Assembly (NCBI RefSeq): GCF_009707515.1
Contig: NZ_WLYI01000014.1
Span: 62,001-126,000, forward strand
DNA from: Pseudomonas karstica
GTDB taxonomy: Bacteria; Pseudomonadota; Gammaproteobacteria; Pseudomonadales; Pseudomonadaceae
DNA: 64,000 bases
Reading direction: 5' to 3'
Both the position numbers and the translations under genes were made by a program. Below the pieces are notes generated by a model that saw only the letters and a program-made list of their open reading frames with translations, had not been told where the DNA came from and ran no database searches. The number at the start of each line of letters is the position of its first letter. Position 1 is the stretch's first letter. Positions 31,985 through 42,346 of this stretch are shown piece by piece.

Positions 31985-32527
31985 TTACTGCTGGTTCTGG
32001 CTCAGGACAAGACGCCCTTCCTTATCGACCGGAATCTCGCCGCCTGGATCTCGATCCATACGCACCGAGCCTTCCTTGCCGTCCAGGGTGTAACGCACGT
32101 CATACCCGACAACCTTGTCACTGATGTCATTCACAGTGTTACAACGGGTCTGGGTCGTGGTGTAGGTATCCCGGTTCTGCATGCCTTCCTGAACCTTGTT
32201 ACCAGCATAACCACCACCGACCGCACCCGCCACGGTAGCCAATTTCTTACCATTACCGCCACCGATCTGGTTACCCAGCAGACCACCCGCCAGGGCACCC
32301 ACCACCGTACCGGCAATTTGATGCTGATCTTGCACCGCACGCTGCCGGGTCACAGTGACATCCTTGCAGACCTCACGAGGGGTTTTGATCTGGGTTTTCA
32401 CCGGCTGTACCGCCAGCACTTGCGCATACTCAGGGCCGCTATTTACCAGGCTGTAGGTGGCAACAGCACCCCCGGCAGTCACACCGACAGCACCCAATAC
32501 CGCACCAACCAGCAACGACTTGTTCAC
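31985..32527 (-). CDS. Glycine-zipper 2TM-domain envelope protein
   Basis: An 180-aa envelope protein of unknown precise role. The N-terminus is a signal or anchor (SLLVGAVLGAVGVTAGGAVA). A central glycine zipper at about 72-110 (VVGALAGGLLGNQIGGGNGK) is of the Rick_17kDa/2TM type found in SlyB-like outer-membrane proteins. The C-terminal part (YDVRYTLDGKEGSVRMDRDP) matches the usual domain following it. There is no lipobox cysteine, so it is probably not a lipoprotein. Confidence 0.8.
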   Translation of the reverse strand: MNKSLLVGAVLGAVGVTAGGAVATYSLVNSGPEYAQVLAVQPVKTQIKTPREVCKDVTVTRQRAVQDQHQIAGTVVGALAGGLLGNQIGGGNGKKLATVAGAVGGGYAGNKVQEGMQNRDTYTTTQTRCNTVNDISDKVVGYDVRYTLDGKEGSVRMDRDPGGEIPVDKEGRLVLSQNQQ

Positions 32528-32587
32528 ATGAACCTCCTGACCATCACAAGCGGACCGAAACGTCCGCGCTATACCCAGCCTTGGAGC

Positions 32588-32621
32588 AAAAAAAAAGGCG
32601 CGAGTTCAATATTCGCGCCTT
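32588..32621 (-). terminator. Terminator after secF
   Basis: A perfect 9-bp stem (AAGGCGCGA 32595-32603 with TCGCGCCTT 32613-32621) is followed by a run of T on the minus strand. It ends the queA-tgt-yajC-secD-secF transcript. Confidence 0.9.
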
Positions 32622-32651
32622 CTTTGTAACAAACAGATCAACAAGCGCCCA

Positions 32652-33566
32652 TCAAGGACGGTCGTCGACCTCCTTGTCCGTCACGGCCGGGGGGATCAAA
32701 TCCTCACTGCTGAGGTTCAGCCAGATCAGCACCACGTTAGCGATGTAGATCGACGAGTAGGTACCCGCCAGCACGCCGATAAACAGCGCCAGGGAGAAGC
32801 CCCACAGGTTGTCGCCACCGAACACCATCAGCGCGGCAATCGCCAGCAAGGTGGAGATCGATGTCGCCATGGTTCGCAGCAAGGTCTGGGTGGTGGAGAT
32901 GTTGATATTCTCGATCAACGTCGCCTTGCGCAGCACCCGAAAGTTCTCACGAACCCGGTCGAATACCACAATGGTGTCGTTGAGGGAGTAACCAATAATT
33001 GCCAGCACCGCCGCCAATACCGTCAGGTCGAAGGTAATCTGGAAATAGGCCAGGATACCCACGGTTACGATCACGTCGTGGATCAGCGAGACAATGGCGC
33101 CTACCCCGAACTTCCACTGAAAGCGGAAAGCCAGGTAGATCATGATGCCAACCAGCGCCATCAGCATGCCGAGGCCGCCCTGGTCACGCAGTTCTTCACC
33201 GACTTGCGGGCCGACGAACTCGACGCGCTTGACCGACGCCGGGTTGTCGCCGCCGACCTTCTGCAAGGCCTCGGCTACCTGATGCCCCAGTTGCGGGTCT
33301 TCGCCCGGCATGCGCACCAGCAGGTCGGTGGTCGCACCAAAGCTCTGCACGATGGCGTCGTTATAGCCAGCCTTGCTCAGCTCGTTGCGCACCTGGGTAA
33401 CATCGGCCGGCTTCTCGTAGGTCAGCTCGATGAGCGTACCGCCGGTGAAGTCCAGACCATAGTTCAACCCCTTATGAAACCAACTGAACAACGCCAGAAC
33501 GGTAAGGAGCACAGTGACGCCGAACGCTACGTTGCGAACGCCCATGAAGTTGATTGTACGTAACAT
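32652..33566 (-). CDS. secF: Protein translocase subunit SecF
   Basis: Inner-membrane partner of SecD, using the proton-motive force to complete protein export. The 304 aa have six membrane helices, with a periplasmic domain after the first helix containing GLDFTGGTLIEL. Conserved membrane motifs IGYSLNDTIVVFDRVREN and TTQTLLRTMATSISTLLA are present. 9 bp after secD. Confidence 0.97.
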   Translation of the reverse strand: MLRTINFMGVRNVAFGVTVLLTVLALFSWFHKGLNYGLDFTGGTLIELTYEKPADVTQVRNELSKAGYNDAIVQSFGATTDLLVRMPGEDPQLGHQVAEALQKVGGDNPASVKRVEFVGPQVGEELRDQGGLGMLMALVGIMIYLAFRFQWKFGVGAIVSLIHDVIVTVGILAYFQITFDLTVLAAVLAIIGYSLNDTIVVFDRVRENFRVLRKATLIENINISTTQTLLRTMATSISTLLAIAALMVFGGDNLWGFSLALFIGVLAGTYSSIYIANVVLIWLNLSSEDLIPPAVTDKEVDDRP

Positions 33567-33575
33567 GGCAGCCCC

Positions 33576-35444
33576 TTAAATCCACAACTTCTTGAAGTCA
33601 CGCCCGCCAAAGATCAGGTTGACCATTGCGCGGGTCACCATGATGGCCGTGAACATCGAGGTAAAGATACCGAGGGACATGGTCACCGCAAAACCTTTGA
33701 CCGGGCCGGTGCCCATGGCAAAGAGAATCCCGCCGACCAGCAATGTGGTCAGGTTGGAGTCGAGAATCGCAGTAAATGCCCGGCCGAAGCCTTCATTGAT
33801 AGCCCGTTGCACGCTCATGCCCCCCGCAATTTCTTCACGAATACGCGAGAAGATCAGCACGTTGGCATCCACCGCCATCCCCATGGTGAGCACGATACCG
33901 GCGATACCTGGCAGGGTCAGTGTAGCGCCCAGCAGCGACATCAGCGCCAGCAGCAGCACCATGTTCACCCCCAGCGCAACCGTGGCGATCACGCCGAAGA
34001 AGCGATAGATGGCGATGATGAACAGCGACACGAACAGCATGCCCCACAAGGAAGCATCGATACCCTTGGTGATGTTGTCGGCACCCAGGCTCGGGCCAAT
34101 GGTGCGCTCTTCAGCAAAGTACATTGGCGCCGCCAGGCCACCAGCACGCAGCAACAGCGCCAGCTCGGACGATTCGCCCTGGCCGTTCAGGCCGGTGATG
34201 CGAAATTGAGCACCCAGCGGCGACTGGATAGTCGCCAGGCTGATGATCTTTTTCTCTTCCTTGAAGGTCTGTACCGGCACGTCTTTCTCGACACCGTTGA
34301 CCATTTGCTTGGTGTAAGTCGTGACCGGGCGCTGCTCGATGAAGATCACCGCCATGCTGCGACCGACATTGTTGCGGGTTGCACGGCTCATCAGCTCGCC
34401 ACCATGACCATCCAGGCGGATGTTCACTTCAGGCGTGCCTTGCTCGCCGAAACCGGCCTTGGCATCGGTCACCTGATCACCGGTGATGATCAGGCCACGC
34501 TCGATCTGGGCTGTAGGACGGTTACCTTCGCGAAACTCGAAGGTTTCGGAAGTGGCTTTCGAAGCGCCAGGCTCTGCAGCCAGACGAAACTCGAGGTTGG
34601 CTGTTTTACCCAGGATCCGCTTGGCTTCAGCGGTGTCCTGCACACCTGGCAGCTCAACCACGATGCGGTTGGCACCCTGGCGCTGAACCAGCGGCTCGGC
34701 CACGCCCAGCTCGTTGACGCGATTACGTACCGTGGTCAAGTTCTGCTTGATGGAGTATTCGCGGATTTCCGCCAGCTTGGCCGGGGTCATCGCCAGACGC
34801 AGAACCGCCTGACCATTGAGGTCGGCCGGCACAATGTCGAAATCGGTGAAATTCTTGCGGATCAGCGCACGGGCCTGTTCACGAAGCGCTTCGTCAGCAA
34901 AACCCAACTGGATGGCGCCGTTGAGCTGCGGCAGGCTGCGATAACGCAGACGCTCTTTACGCAGCAGGCTCTTCACATCGCCTTCGTAGACTTTCAGGCG
35001 TGCGTCGAGGGCCTTGTCCATGTCCACTTCCAGCAGGAAGTGCACACCACCGGACAAATCCAGGCCCAGCTTCATCGGGTGCGCGCCAATATTGCGCAAC
35101 CAGGCTGGGGTGGTTTGTGCCAGGTTCAGCGCGACGACGTAGTCATCACCCATGACCTTGCGCACAACATCCTTGGCCGGCAATTGGTCTTCTTGCTTGG
35201 TCAGGCGCAACAAGCCGCCTTTCGCATCAGCAGCCAATGTTGCCGCTTTAACCTGGATACCCGCGTCGGTGAGCGCTTTGCTCGTGCGGTCCAGGTCAGC
35301 CTGAGTGACCTGCAACGCCGTACTGGCACCACTGATCTGGATCGCCGGATCATCAGGATAGAGATTGGGAGCGGAATAAATAAAACCGATCGCCAGCACC
35401 GCCAGGATCAGTACGTATTTCCACAGAGGGTATTTGTTCAGCAT
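33576..35444 (-). CDS. secD: Protein translocase subunit SecD
   Basis: RND-type membrane protein of the Sec export machinery, 622 aa from ATG 35444 (MLNKYPLWKYVLILAV). A GTG one codon upstream is the alternative start. The first helix is followed by a large periplasmic P1 domain with GLDLSGGVHFLLEVDMD, then five more helices (AIYRFFGVIATVALGVNMVL, GMAVDANVLIFSRIREE). Cotranscribed with yajC and secF. Confidence 0.97.
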   Translation of the reverse strand: MLNKYPLWKYVLILAVLAIGFIYSAPNLYPDDPAIQISGASTALQVTQADLDRTSKALTDAGIQVKAATLAADAKGGLLRLTKQEDQLPAKDVVRKVMGDDYVVALNLAQTTPAWLRNIGAHPMKLGLDLSGGVHFLLEVDMDKALDARLKVYEGDVKSLLRKERLRYRSLPQLNGAIQLGFADEALREQARALIRKNFTDFDIVPADLNGQAVLRLAMTPAKLAEIREYSIKQNLTTVRNRVNELGVAEPLVQRQGANRIVVELPGVQDTAEAKRILGKTANLEFRLAAEPGASKATSETFEFREGNRPTAQIERGLIITGDQVTDAKAGFGEQGTPEVNIRLDGHGGELMSRATRNNVGRSMAVIFIEQRPVTTYTKQMVNGVEKDVPVQTFKEEKKIISLATIQSPLGAQFRITGLNGQGESSELALLLRAGGLAAPMYFAEERTIGPSLGADNITKGIDASLWGMLFVSLFIIAIYRFFGVIATVALGVNMVLLLALMSLLGATLTLPGIAGIVLTMGMAVDANVLIFSRIREEIAGGMSVQRAINEGFGRAFTAILDSNLTTLLVGGILFAMGTGPVKGFAVTMSLGIFTSMFTAIMVTRAMVNLIFGGRDFKKLWI

Positions 35445-35506
35445 CACGCCGCCCGCTTATAACGCGGGGCGCCTTGCGCGCCCCGTCGATTGGTAAAAGT
35501 TGGTAC

Positions 35507-35845
35507 TTAGATCGCCTTGAGCGTGCCTTTTGGCAGCGTGGCGGCGATGGCGCCTTTCTGGAACTTCATTTCTACGGTGTCAGAGACTTCCAGTACCACG
35601 AAAGCGTCGGAAACCTTGGTGATCTTGCCCGCGATACCGCCGGTGGTCACCACTTCGTCACCTTTCTGCAAGCTGCCCAGCAGGTTCTTCTGCTCTTTGG
35701 CGCGCTTGGCCTGTGGACGCCAGATCATCAGGTAGAAGATGACCAGGAAGCCGACAAGGAAAATCCACTCAAAACCACCACCCATAGGGCCGGCAGCGGC
35801 CGGTGCAGCGGCATCAGCCATGGCATTAGAGATAAAAAAGCTCAT
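35507..35845 (-). CDS. yajC: Sec translocon accessory protein YajC
   Basis: Small membrane protein (112 aa) that associates with SecDF. One membrane helix (about 25-45, FEWIFLVGFLVIFYLMIWRP) is followed by a cytoplasmic domain with LQKGDEVVTTGGIAGKITKV, the family hallmark. Confidence 0.96.
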   Translation of the reverse strand: MSFFISNAMADAAAPAAAGPMGGGFEWIFLVGFLVIFYLMIWRPQAKRAKEQKNLLGSLQKGDEVVTTGGIAGKITKVSDAFVVLEVSDTVEMKFQKGAIAATLPKGTLKAI

Positions 35846-35888
35846 TTAGCACTCCAGTTGCGAATAGTGAATCTTAGGGTCGGAAAAC

Positions 35889-38074
<2,186 letters not shown>

Positions 38075-38140
38075 GATGGGGTTCGTCTAGCAGGGGCGGG
38101 AAGTCTAGCGGAAATAGTGAAAATAGACCATGAAACGTGA

Positions 38141-38169
38141 TTGACCAACGGTAATCTCATCTCTATACT
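38141..38169 (+). promoter_or_regulatory. Promoter of tRNA-Leu
   Basis: TTGACC (38141-38146), 17 bp, then TATACT (38164-38169), a near-consensus sigma-70 promoter ending 13 bp before the tRNA. Confidence 0.8.
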
Positions 38170-38182
38170 TCGCCGCCATTGA

Positions 38183-38267
38183 GCCCTGATGGCGGAATTG
38201 GTAGACGCGGCGGATTCAAAATCCGTTTTCGAAAGGAGTGGGAGTTCGAGTCTCCCTCGGGGCACCA
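38183..38267 (+). tRNA. tRNA-Leu (anticodon CAA)
   Basis: 85 nt with encoded CCA. The acceptor GCCCTGA pairs with TCGGGGC. The anticodon arm GCGGA-TTCAAAA-TCCGT gives anticodon CAA (reads UUG). The long variable arm and T-loop GTTCGAGTC identify a class II leucine tRNA. Confidence 0.97.
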
Positions 38268-38275
38268 TCTTAAAG

Positions 38276-38305
38276 AAAGACCTTGAAATTCAAGGTCTTT
38301 TTTTT
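38276..38305 (+). terminator. Terminator after tRNA-Leu
   Basis: AAAGACCTTG / CAAGGTCTTT hairpin with a 5-nt loop, running into eight T. Confidence 0.92.
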
Positions 38306-38362
38306 CGCCTGTAGAAAAGTGCTTATTGGCGGGCGCGTACCGAAAGCAGAGGAACCTGGACC

Positions 38363-38692
38363 ATGGAATTGACGCTGGAAGCTGTTGCGCTTTTTGCTCT
38401 CAAGCTAGTGTATGAGACCGAAGGCGCGAGCCCGATTCTGCGGGATGACCTGGTCATGGATGGGTATGAGCGGGAGGTGTTTGGGTTGTTAGTGCGCCAG
38501 GGGGATTTGGCTGGGATTCAACTGAAGCTCGATGAGTGCCTGGCGTTGGCGCTCAAATCCTTGGGCAGCGCCAATACCGTGATGGGGCGCGAGCTGCAAC
38601 GACTTACGGTGGACGTGTGCCAAGCGTCGACACTGGAGGAACTCAATGCCCCGCTCGACGCACTCAAGGACTACCTGAAAGCTATCCTGTAG
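38363..38692 (+). CDS. Hypothetical protein, 109 aa
   Basis: Unrecognised soluble, mostly helical acidic protein. It has a good ribosome site (AGAGGAACCTGGACC before ATG) and codon use like its neighbours, so it is likely expressed. Segments such as RDDLVMDGYEREVFGLLVRQ and LKLDECLALALKSLGS suggest alpha-hairpins. No signal peptide or known motif. It is convergent with the LysE-type exporter with 8 bp between them. Confidence 0.7.
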   Translation: MELTLEAVALFALKLVYETEGASPILRDDLVMDGYEREVFGLLVRQGDLAGIQLKLDECLALALKSLGSANTVMGRELQRLTVDVCQASTLEELNAPLDALKDYLKAIL

Positions 38693-38700
38693 CGCGCAAC

Positions 38701-39336
38701 CTACCTCCGCCCTTCCACCGCCATCCGCACCGCCAGCCCCATCAACACCGACCCCATCAACCAGCGCTGCACCACCTGCCAACCGGGCCGGGTGACGAAA
38801 AACACCGCGATGGAGCCAGCCATGAGAGCAATCATCGAATTAACGCTCACGCTGATTAAAATCTGCGTAAAGCCCAGCACCAGGGATTGCGTCAGCACAC
38901 TGCCGTGGCCGTTAAGGTCGATGAACTGGGGCAGCAACGACAAATACATCACCGCTACCTTGGGATTCAGCAGGCTGGTCAAAAAACCCATCATGAGCAG
39001 CTTGCGCGGACTGTCCTTGGGCAGGTCCCGGACCTGGAAGGGTGAACGGCCACCCGGCTTGAGCGCCTGCCAGGCCAGATAAACCAGATACAACGCGCCA
39101 CCGAGTCGCAGCGCGTCGTATGCAAAAGGAACCGCCATCACTAACGCAGTGATACCCAATGCCGCGCATAGCATGTAAACGACAAAACCCAACGCAACAC
39201 CGCCCAGGGAGATCAAACCGGCCGTACGTCCCTGGCAAATCGAGCGCGAAATGAGGTAAATCATGTTCGGACCAGGCGTCAGCACCATACCGAGTGAGAT
39301 CAGGCCATAGGCAAGCAAACTGGACATATCGGGCAT
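38701..39336 (-). CDS. LysE/RhtB-family amino-acid exporter
   Basis: Inner-membrane exporter of the LysE superfamily, probably for amino acids or homoserine lactones; substrate unknown. The 211 aa have about six hydrophobic helices and the N-terminal family motif GMVLTPGPNMIYL. The segment ALGITALVMAVPFAYDALRL is typical of RhtB members. Confidence 0.9.
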   Translation of the reverse strand: MPDMSSLLAYGLISLGMVLTPGPNMIYLISRSICQGRTAGLISLGGVALGFVVYMLCAALGITALVMAVPFAYDALRLGGALYLVYLAWQALKPGGRSPFQVRDLPKDSPRKLLMMGFLTSLLNPKVAVMYLSLLPQFIDLNGHGSVLTQSLVLGFTQILISVSVNSMIALMAGSIAVFFVTRPGWQVVQRWLMGSVLMGLAVRMAVEGRR

Positions 39337-39504
39337 TGTTTAGCTCCTGGTTTTTTGTTGTGTCGGCGTGAAACCCTTGGCCAATGTTGTAGTGTTCGCC
39401 GCCATGGTAGGGTGTTGAAAAGGCGGGTGTTAGATACAGATTCGCGAGCAAAACGTCATACACAAGCGCGGGCGTTGACCGCCCCCTCACCCAAGGACAG
39501 GTAC

Positions 39505-39876
39505 ATGATCGACTTCAACAACAAAGGCTTCTTCAAGCTCAAACAAAACAACGAATACGCCGAACGTGTTGCTTCCCTGTTGCTGGATGACGAGCATGTA
39601 GTGGACGCCTACAAAGCCATGCGCGACGGTGTGGTCTTCACCACCAAGCGCATCATCGCGGTGAACGTGCAAGGGATTACCGGCAGCAAGAAGGACTTCA
39701 CCTCGCTGCCGTATAAAAATATCGTGGCGTATTCGGTGGAAACGTCCGGGACGTTTGATCTGGATTCGGAGTTGGAAATTTATTTTTCGTCGCTGGGGAA
39801 GGTAAAGTTTGAGTTCACAGGGAAGACGTCGATTGTCGAGATCTCACGGCTCATTTCCAAACACCTGCTCACCTGA
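39505..39876 (+). CDS. Bacterial PH-domain protein
   Basis: A 123-aa soluble protein consisting of one bacterial pleckstrin-homology-like domain (bPH). The DGVVFTTKRIIAVNVQGITG strand pattern and KKDFTSLPYKNIVAYSVETS are typical. Family members often form ring-shaped oligomers; the cellular role is not established. Ribosome site AAGGACAG precedes ATG 39505. Next on the same strand is the barstar-like gene, 34 bp downstream. Confidence 0.8.
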   Translation: MIDFNNKGFFKLKQNNEYAERVASLLLDDEHVVDAYKAMRDGVVFTTKRIIAVNVQGITGSKKDFTSLPYKNIVAYSVETSGTFDLDSELEIYFSSLGKVKFEFTGKTSIVEISRLISKHLLT

Positions 39877-39910
39877 CCCCACAATACTCGACACTACAGC
39901 CACAGAACTC

Positions 39911-40231
39911 ATGCCCGTGATGGGCGAAAATGGTGAAACCATGGCCAGGTCGCCCCTGGTAAAAATTGACTTGAGCCACGTAAGCGCTCCCAACCAACTC
40001 CATGCCATCTTGAGCGCCGCACTCGGTTTCCCCGATTGGTACGGCCAAAACTGGGATGCGTTCTGGGATGCCATCACCAGTCTGGTGGAGATGCCGATCA
40101 CACTGGAACTCGCAGGCTGGAGTGGTTTCTCGCAGCGTTTGCCCCGCGAAGCAACGCTCATGCAGCAGTGCCTCGCACAGATGACGGCCGAATACCCGGA
40201 CCTGGCGCCTGAGGTTTATTACATCGATTAA
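39911..40231 (+). CDS. Barstar-like RNase inhibitor (orphan immunity protein)
   Basis: Barstar-fold protein predicted to bind and block a barnase-type RNase. The hallmark segment LGFPDWYGQNWDAFWDAITS aligns with barstar's LPEYYGENLDALWDCLTG, and the acidic residues that plug the RNase site are present. 106 aa from ATG 39911; in-frame ATGs at 39920 and 39941 are alternatives, the last giving 96 aa, close to classical barstar. No barnase-type gene is visible nearby, so it is an orphan inhibitor, plausibly immunity against competitors' toxins. Confidence 0.85.
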   Translation: MPVMGENGETMARSPLVKIDLSHVSAPNQLHAILSAALGFPDWYGQNWDAFWDAITSLVEMPITLELAGWSGFSQRLPREATLMQQCLAQMTAEYPDLAPEVYYID

Positions 40232-40272
40232 AAACATGTGGGGTTAACTTAACTCCAATTACCCTACCCATT

Positions 40273-40317
40273 ATTAGCCCCGCTAATTTCGCATTAGCTG
40301 AAATCATTAGAGCTAAT
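40273..40317. repeat. Tandem ATTAGC...GCTAAT inverted repeats
   Basis: Two inverted repeats of the same hexamer: ATTAGC 40273-40278 with GCTAAT 40282-40287, and ATTAGC 40293-40298 with GCTAAT 40312-40317. They lie in the 179-bp AT-rich gap before the B3/4 gene and could be operator-like sites. Function unknown. Confidence 0.4.
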
Positions 40318-40410
40318 CATCCTCAGACGCTAGAAATACCTCCACACTTCAAGTGCTTCGCTGCTCAAACGAAGCATTAGCGAGGCCCCATCCTCCCCAA
40401 GGAACCACCG

Positions 40411-41106
40411 ATGTCGTCCGTCCGCCCCTTGATTACCCCGCAAATCGCCACCCAGGCCCCAGGTTTCAGGGCGTTGAGCATTTGTGTCAAAGCCGCGCCC
40501 CTCATCAATCCGGGCTTCGCCGAGAAAGCCTTGGCCGATGCGTGCCAAGTAGTGATGAGCAATGAACCGGCCTGGGCAAAGGTGCACTTAGGGGCTTGGG
40601 CCGAGGTGTTTCGTCGATTTGGGGCCAAACCCCAACGTACACCATGTTCTGCCGAGGCCTTGCGCAAACGGGTGCTGCGGGACGCCGGGCTACCGAGCAT
40701 CGATCCCATCGTTGATCTCTACAATGCGATCAGCCTTGAGTATGCGGTTCCGGTCGGCGGCGAGAACCTTGCGACCTATGTGGGCACACCAAGGCTGGTG
40801 ATCGCCGATGGCAGTGAGCTGTTCGATACTGTCAAGGAAGGGCAAACCGTCAATGAATCCCCTGAGCCGGGAGAGGTTGTCTGGCGCGATGATGTGGGCG
40901 TGACCTGCCGACGCTGGAACTGGCGCCAGGGCATCAGGACCCGCTTGAGTTCAGACGCCACCCGAATGTGGTTCATCCTGGAAAGCCTTCCGCAAATGCC
41001 GCTCGATGCGTTGCAGGAGGCTGGCGGGCGCTTGGTTGAGGGGCTTGGGATCATGATGCCAGGGGCACTTGTGGAGCAGGAACTCATCGGTGCGAAGGTG
41101 GGGTAG
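40411..41106 (+). CDS. Stand-alone B3/4 tRNA-binding domain protein
   Basis: A 231-aa protein made of a B3/4 domain, the fold of the phenylalanyl-tRNA synthetase beta-subunit editing module. Typical segments are DLYNAISLEYAVPVGGENL and PGEVVWRDDVGVTCRRWNWR. Free-standing B3/4 proteins may clear mischarged tRNA or act on amino-acid adducts, but this is not proven. Nothing convincing is coded in 41107-41390, which holds only a degenerate relative of the repeat at 42214 (GGGACAGACCTTTACTT near 41320). Confidence 0.82.
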   Translation: MSSVRPLITPQIATQAPGFRALSICVKAAPLINPGFAEKALADACQVVMSNEPAWAKVHLGAWAEVFRRFGAKPQRTPCSAEALRKRVLRDAGLPSIDPIVDLYNAISLEYAVPVGGENLATYVGTPRLVIADGSELFDTVKEGQTVNESPEPGEVVWRDDVGVTCRRWNWRQGIRTRLSSDATRMWFILESLPQMPLDALQEAGGRLVEGLGIMMPGALVEQELIGAKVG

Positions 41107-41390
41107 GCAGCCAGGAGACAAAAGACGCCATGTCCCGAGAGACACCCACAACATCACCTCATAAGGCCCAAGCACCTTACTCGTCTGCACCCATCCCTGC
41201 CGCATCAACATTTCAAGATAATTCCCTGCCTCCATCGGAGGCCGCTTCAAGGACCGCCTCTGTTTCTGCGCTGCAGCCAACACCGCTGCCTGATCCAAAT
41301 CCCAAGAGTCCGTAAAAAAGGGACAGACCTTTACTTAGCAGGCTGCCCCTCTTTTTGCTAGTTGAACTCCTGCACCACTGTACTGGCCCA

Positions 41391-41624
41391 TCATCCCCGC
41401 CCCCTTCGCAAATACCTGCAAAACAAAACGCTCCCACCCATCGCAGAAACCAAAACCACCACCCCATTCCCCACCAACCAAATCCCAAAATTCCGACTCT
41501 GATCCGCATCCCCCTCATAAAACGGTCCAAAGTAAGCAGACACTGCCATCACCACCCCGTTAAACACCCCAACCGCCACCGCCACCACCAAAGCCACAAA
41601 CACCACGCCCTTGAAAACATTCAT
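41391..41624 (-). CDS. Two-TM small membrane protein, candidate Tae4 immunity protein
   Basis: A 77-aa inner-membrane hairpin: helix about 6-30, a short acidic loop (YFGPFYEGDADQSRNFG), helix about 47-69, and a basic tail (CRYLRRGRG). By the positive-inside rule both ends are cytoplasmic and the loop is periplasmic. Its ATG overlaps the tae4 stop (ATGA), so it was co-translated with the effector. That placement is where immunity genes sit, yet known Tai4 proteins are larger soluble periplasmic proteins. Immunity is inferred from context only. Confidence 0.6.
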   Translation of the reverse strand: MNVFKGVVFVALVVAVAVGVFNGVVMAVSAYFGPFYEGDADQSRNFGIWLVGNGVVVLVSAMGGSVLFCRYLRRGRG

Positions 41625-42133
41625 ATAACCTTCCAAAACCAAATCTCCCTGGACTCGTGATAATCCGAGAACGTCCCCTCAATAGAAAACCCCAACTGAA
41701 TACGCGGGTAGCTCAGCCAATCCGTCAACCGCCGCCCATTCCACAAGTCGATGTGGTCACCACTACGATTGCCGAACGTCTCGTTCCCCCGGCGCCAAAA
41801 GTCTTTGAAGAAGATAATGCCTTGCTGCCCGGCCAATTCATCCTCGAAATCTTCGGACTTTACCTTCTTTACACGCTACAAACCGGGGATGTTCGCGCTA
41901 CTTAAAGCCTTGGCCATTTCCTCTGCCGCCAGCACATGCCCGTCACTCTTGGGGTGTTGCCAACAATAGCGCACGCCACTTAGGCTGCTCAGGTCGGCGC
42001 CTGATCTGCGCAGTGCCACGCCAAGGTTGATTGCACATTGGTCGCTGAAGTTCTTGGCGCCGCTGGTTCTACATGGGGCGGCGTCTCCGAAGATTTCCGG
42101 GTGGTTTTTCCATAGGGTGTTGAAGTTCAGCAT
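41621..42133 (-). pseudogene. tae4: Type VI secretion amidase effector Tae4, interrupted by in-frame TAG
   Basis: A Tae4 peptidoglycan amidase of 170 codons. The N-terminal half (MLNFNTLWKNHPEIFG) carries the catalytic Cys33 in FSDQCAINLG. The C-terminal half carries His127 in SGDHIDLWNG and the family ending YHESREIWFWKVI. Codon 86 is TAG (41876-41878, minus strand) and the frame continues unchanged on both sides, so a single base change would restore the gene. As read, the Cys and His are on separate pieces and the enzyme should be dead without amber readthrough. No T6SS structural genes are in the window. Confidence 0.88.
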
Positions 42134-42213
42134 TCGGCGTTTCCATCGCGTATTTTCACGCGACCGTAGCAAACGCTCATGTAGTGGTCAATTCAACGCT
42201 CTCCCGGAAAAAA

Positions 42214-42256
42214 ACGGGAAAAAGTGACAGATTTACTTCTCCAACGAAGATCTGAC
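42214..42256 (+). repeat. 43-bp direct repeat, left copy
   Basis: 41 of 43 bases match the copy at 43371-43413. It contains GAAAAAGTGACAG and ends in ACGAAGATCTGAC. The two copies bracket the pyocin remnant and immunity gene. The GTGACAGATTTACTT part resembles the GGGACAGATTTATTT tail common near IS/RAYT elements. Confidence 0.9.
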
Positions 42257-42346
42257 TTTTCCCACACCCACCATCGAACAAAGCCAATTTCCGGTACCGA
42301 TTCCCCCTCGTAGGCTTACTTCCTCGCACAAGGAAGTGAGCCAGTC

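Noticed and set aside
40951..41298. Minus-strand 115-codon frame after the B3/4 gene
   Set aside because: It overlaps the B3/4 coding end, has no ribosome site and matches no family I know; the plus frame at 41130-41315 is equally unconvincing.
41876..41878. TAG in tae4 as programmed recoding (pyrrolysine or similar)
   Set aside because: No recoding signals are visible and pseudomonads are not known to insert pyrrolysine; a point mutation or error is simpler.
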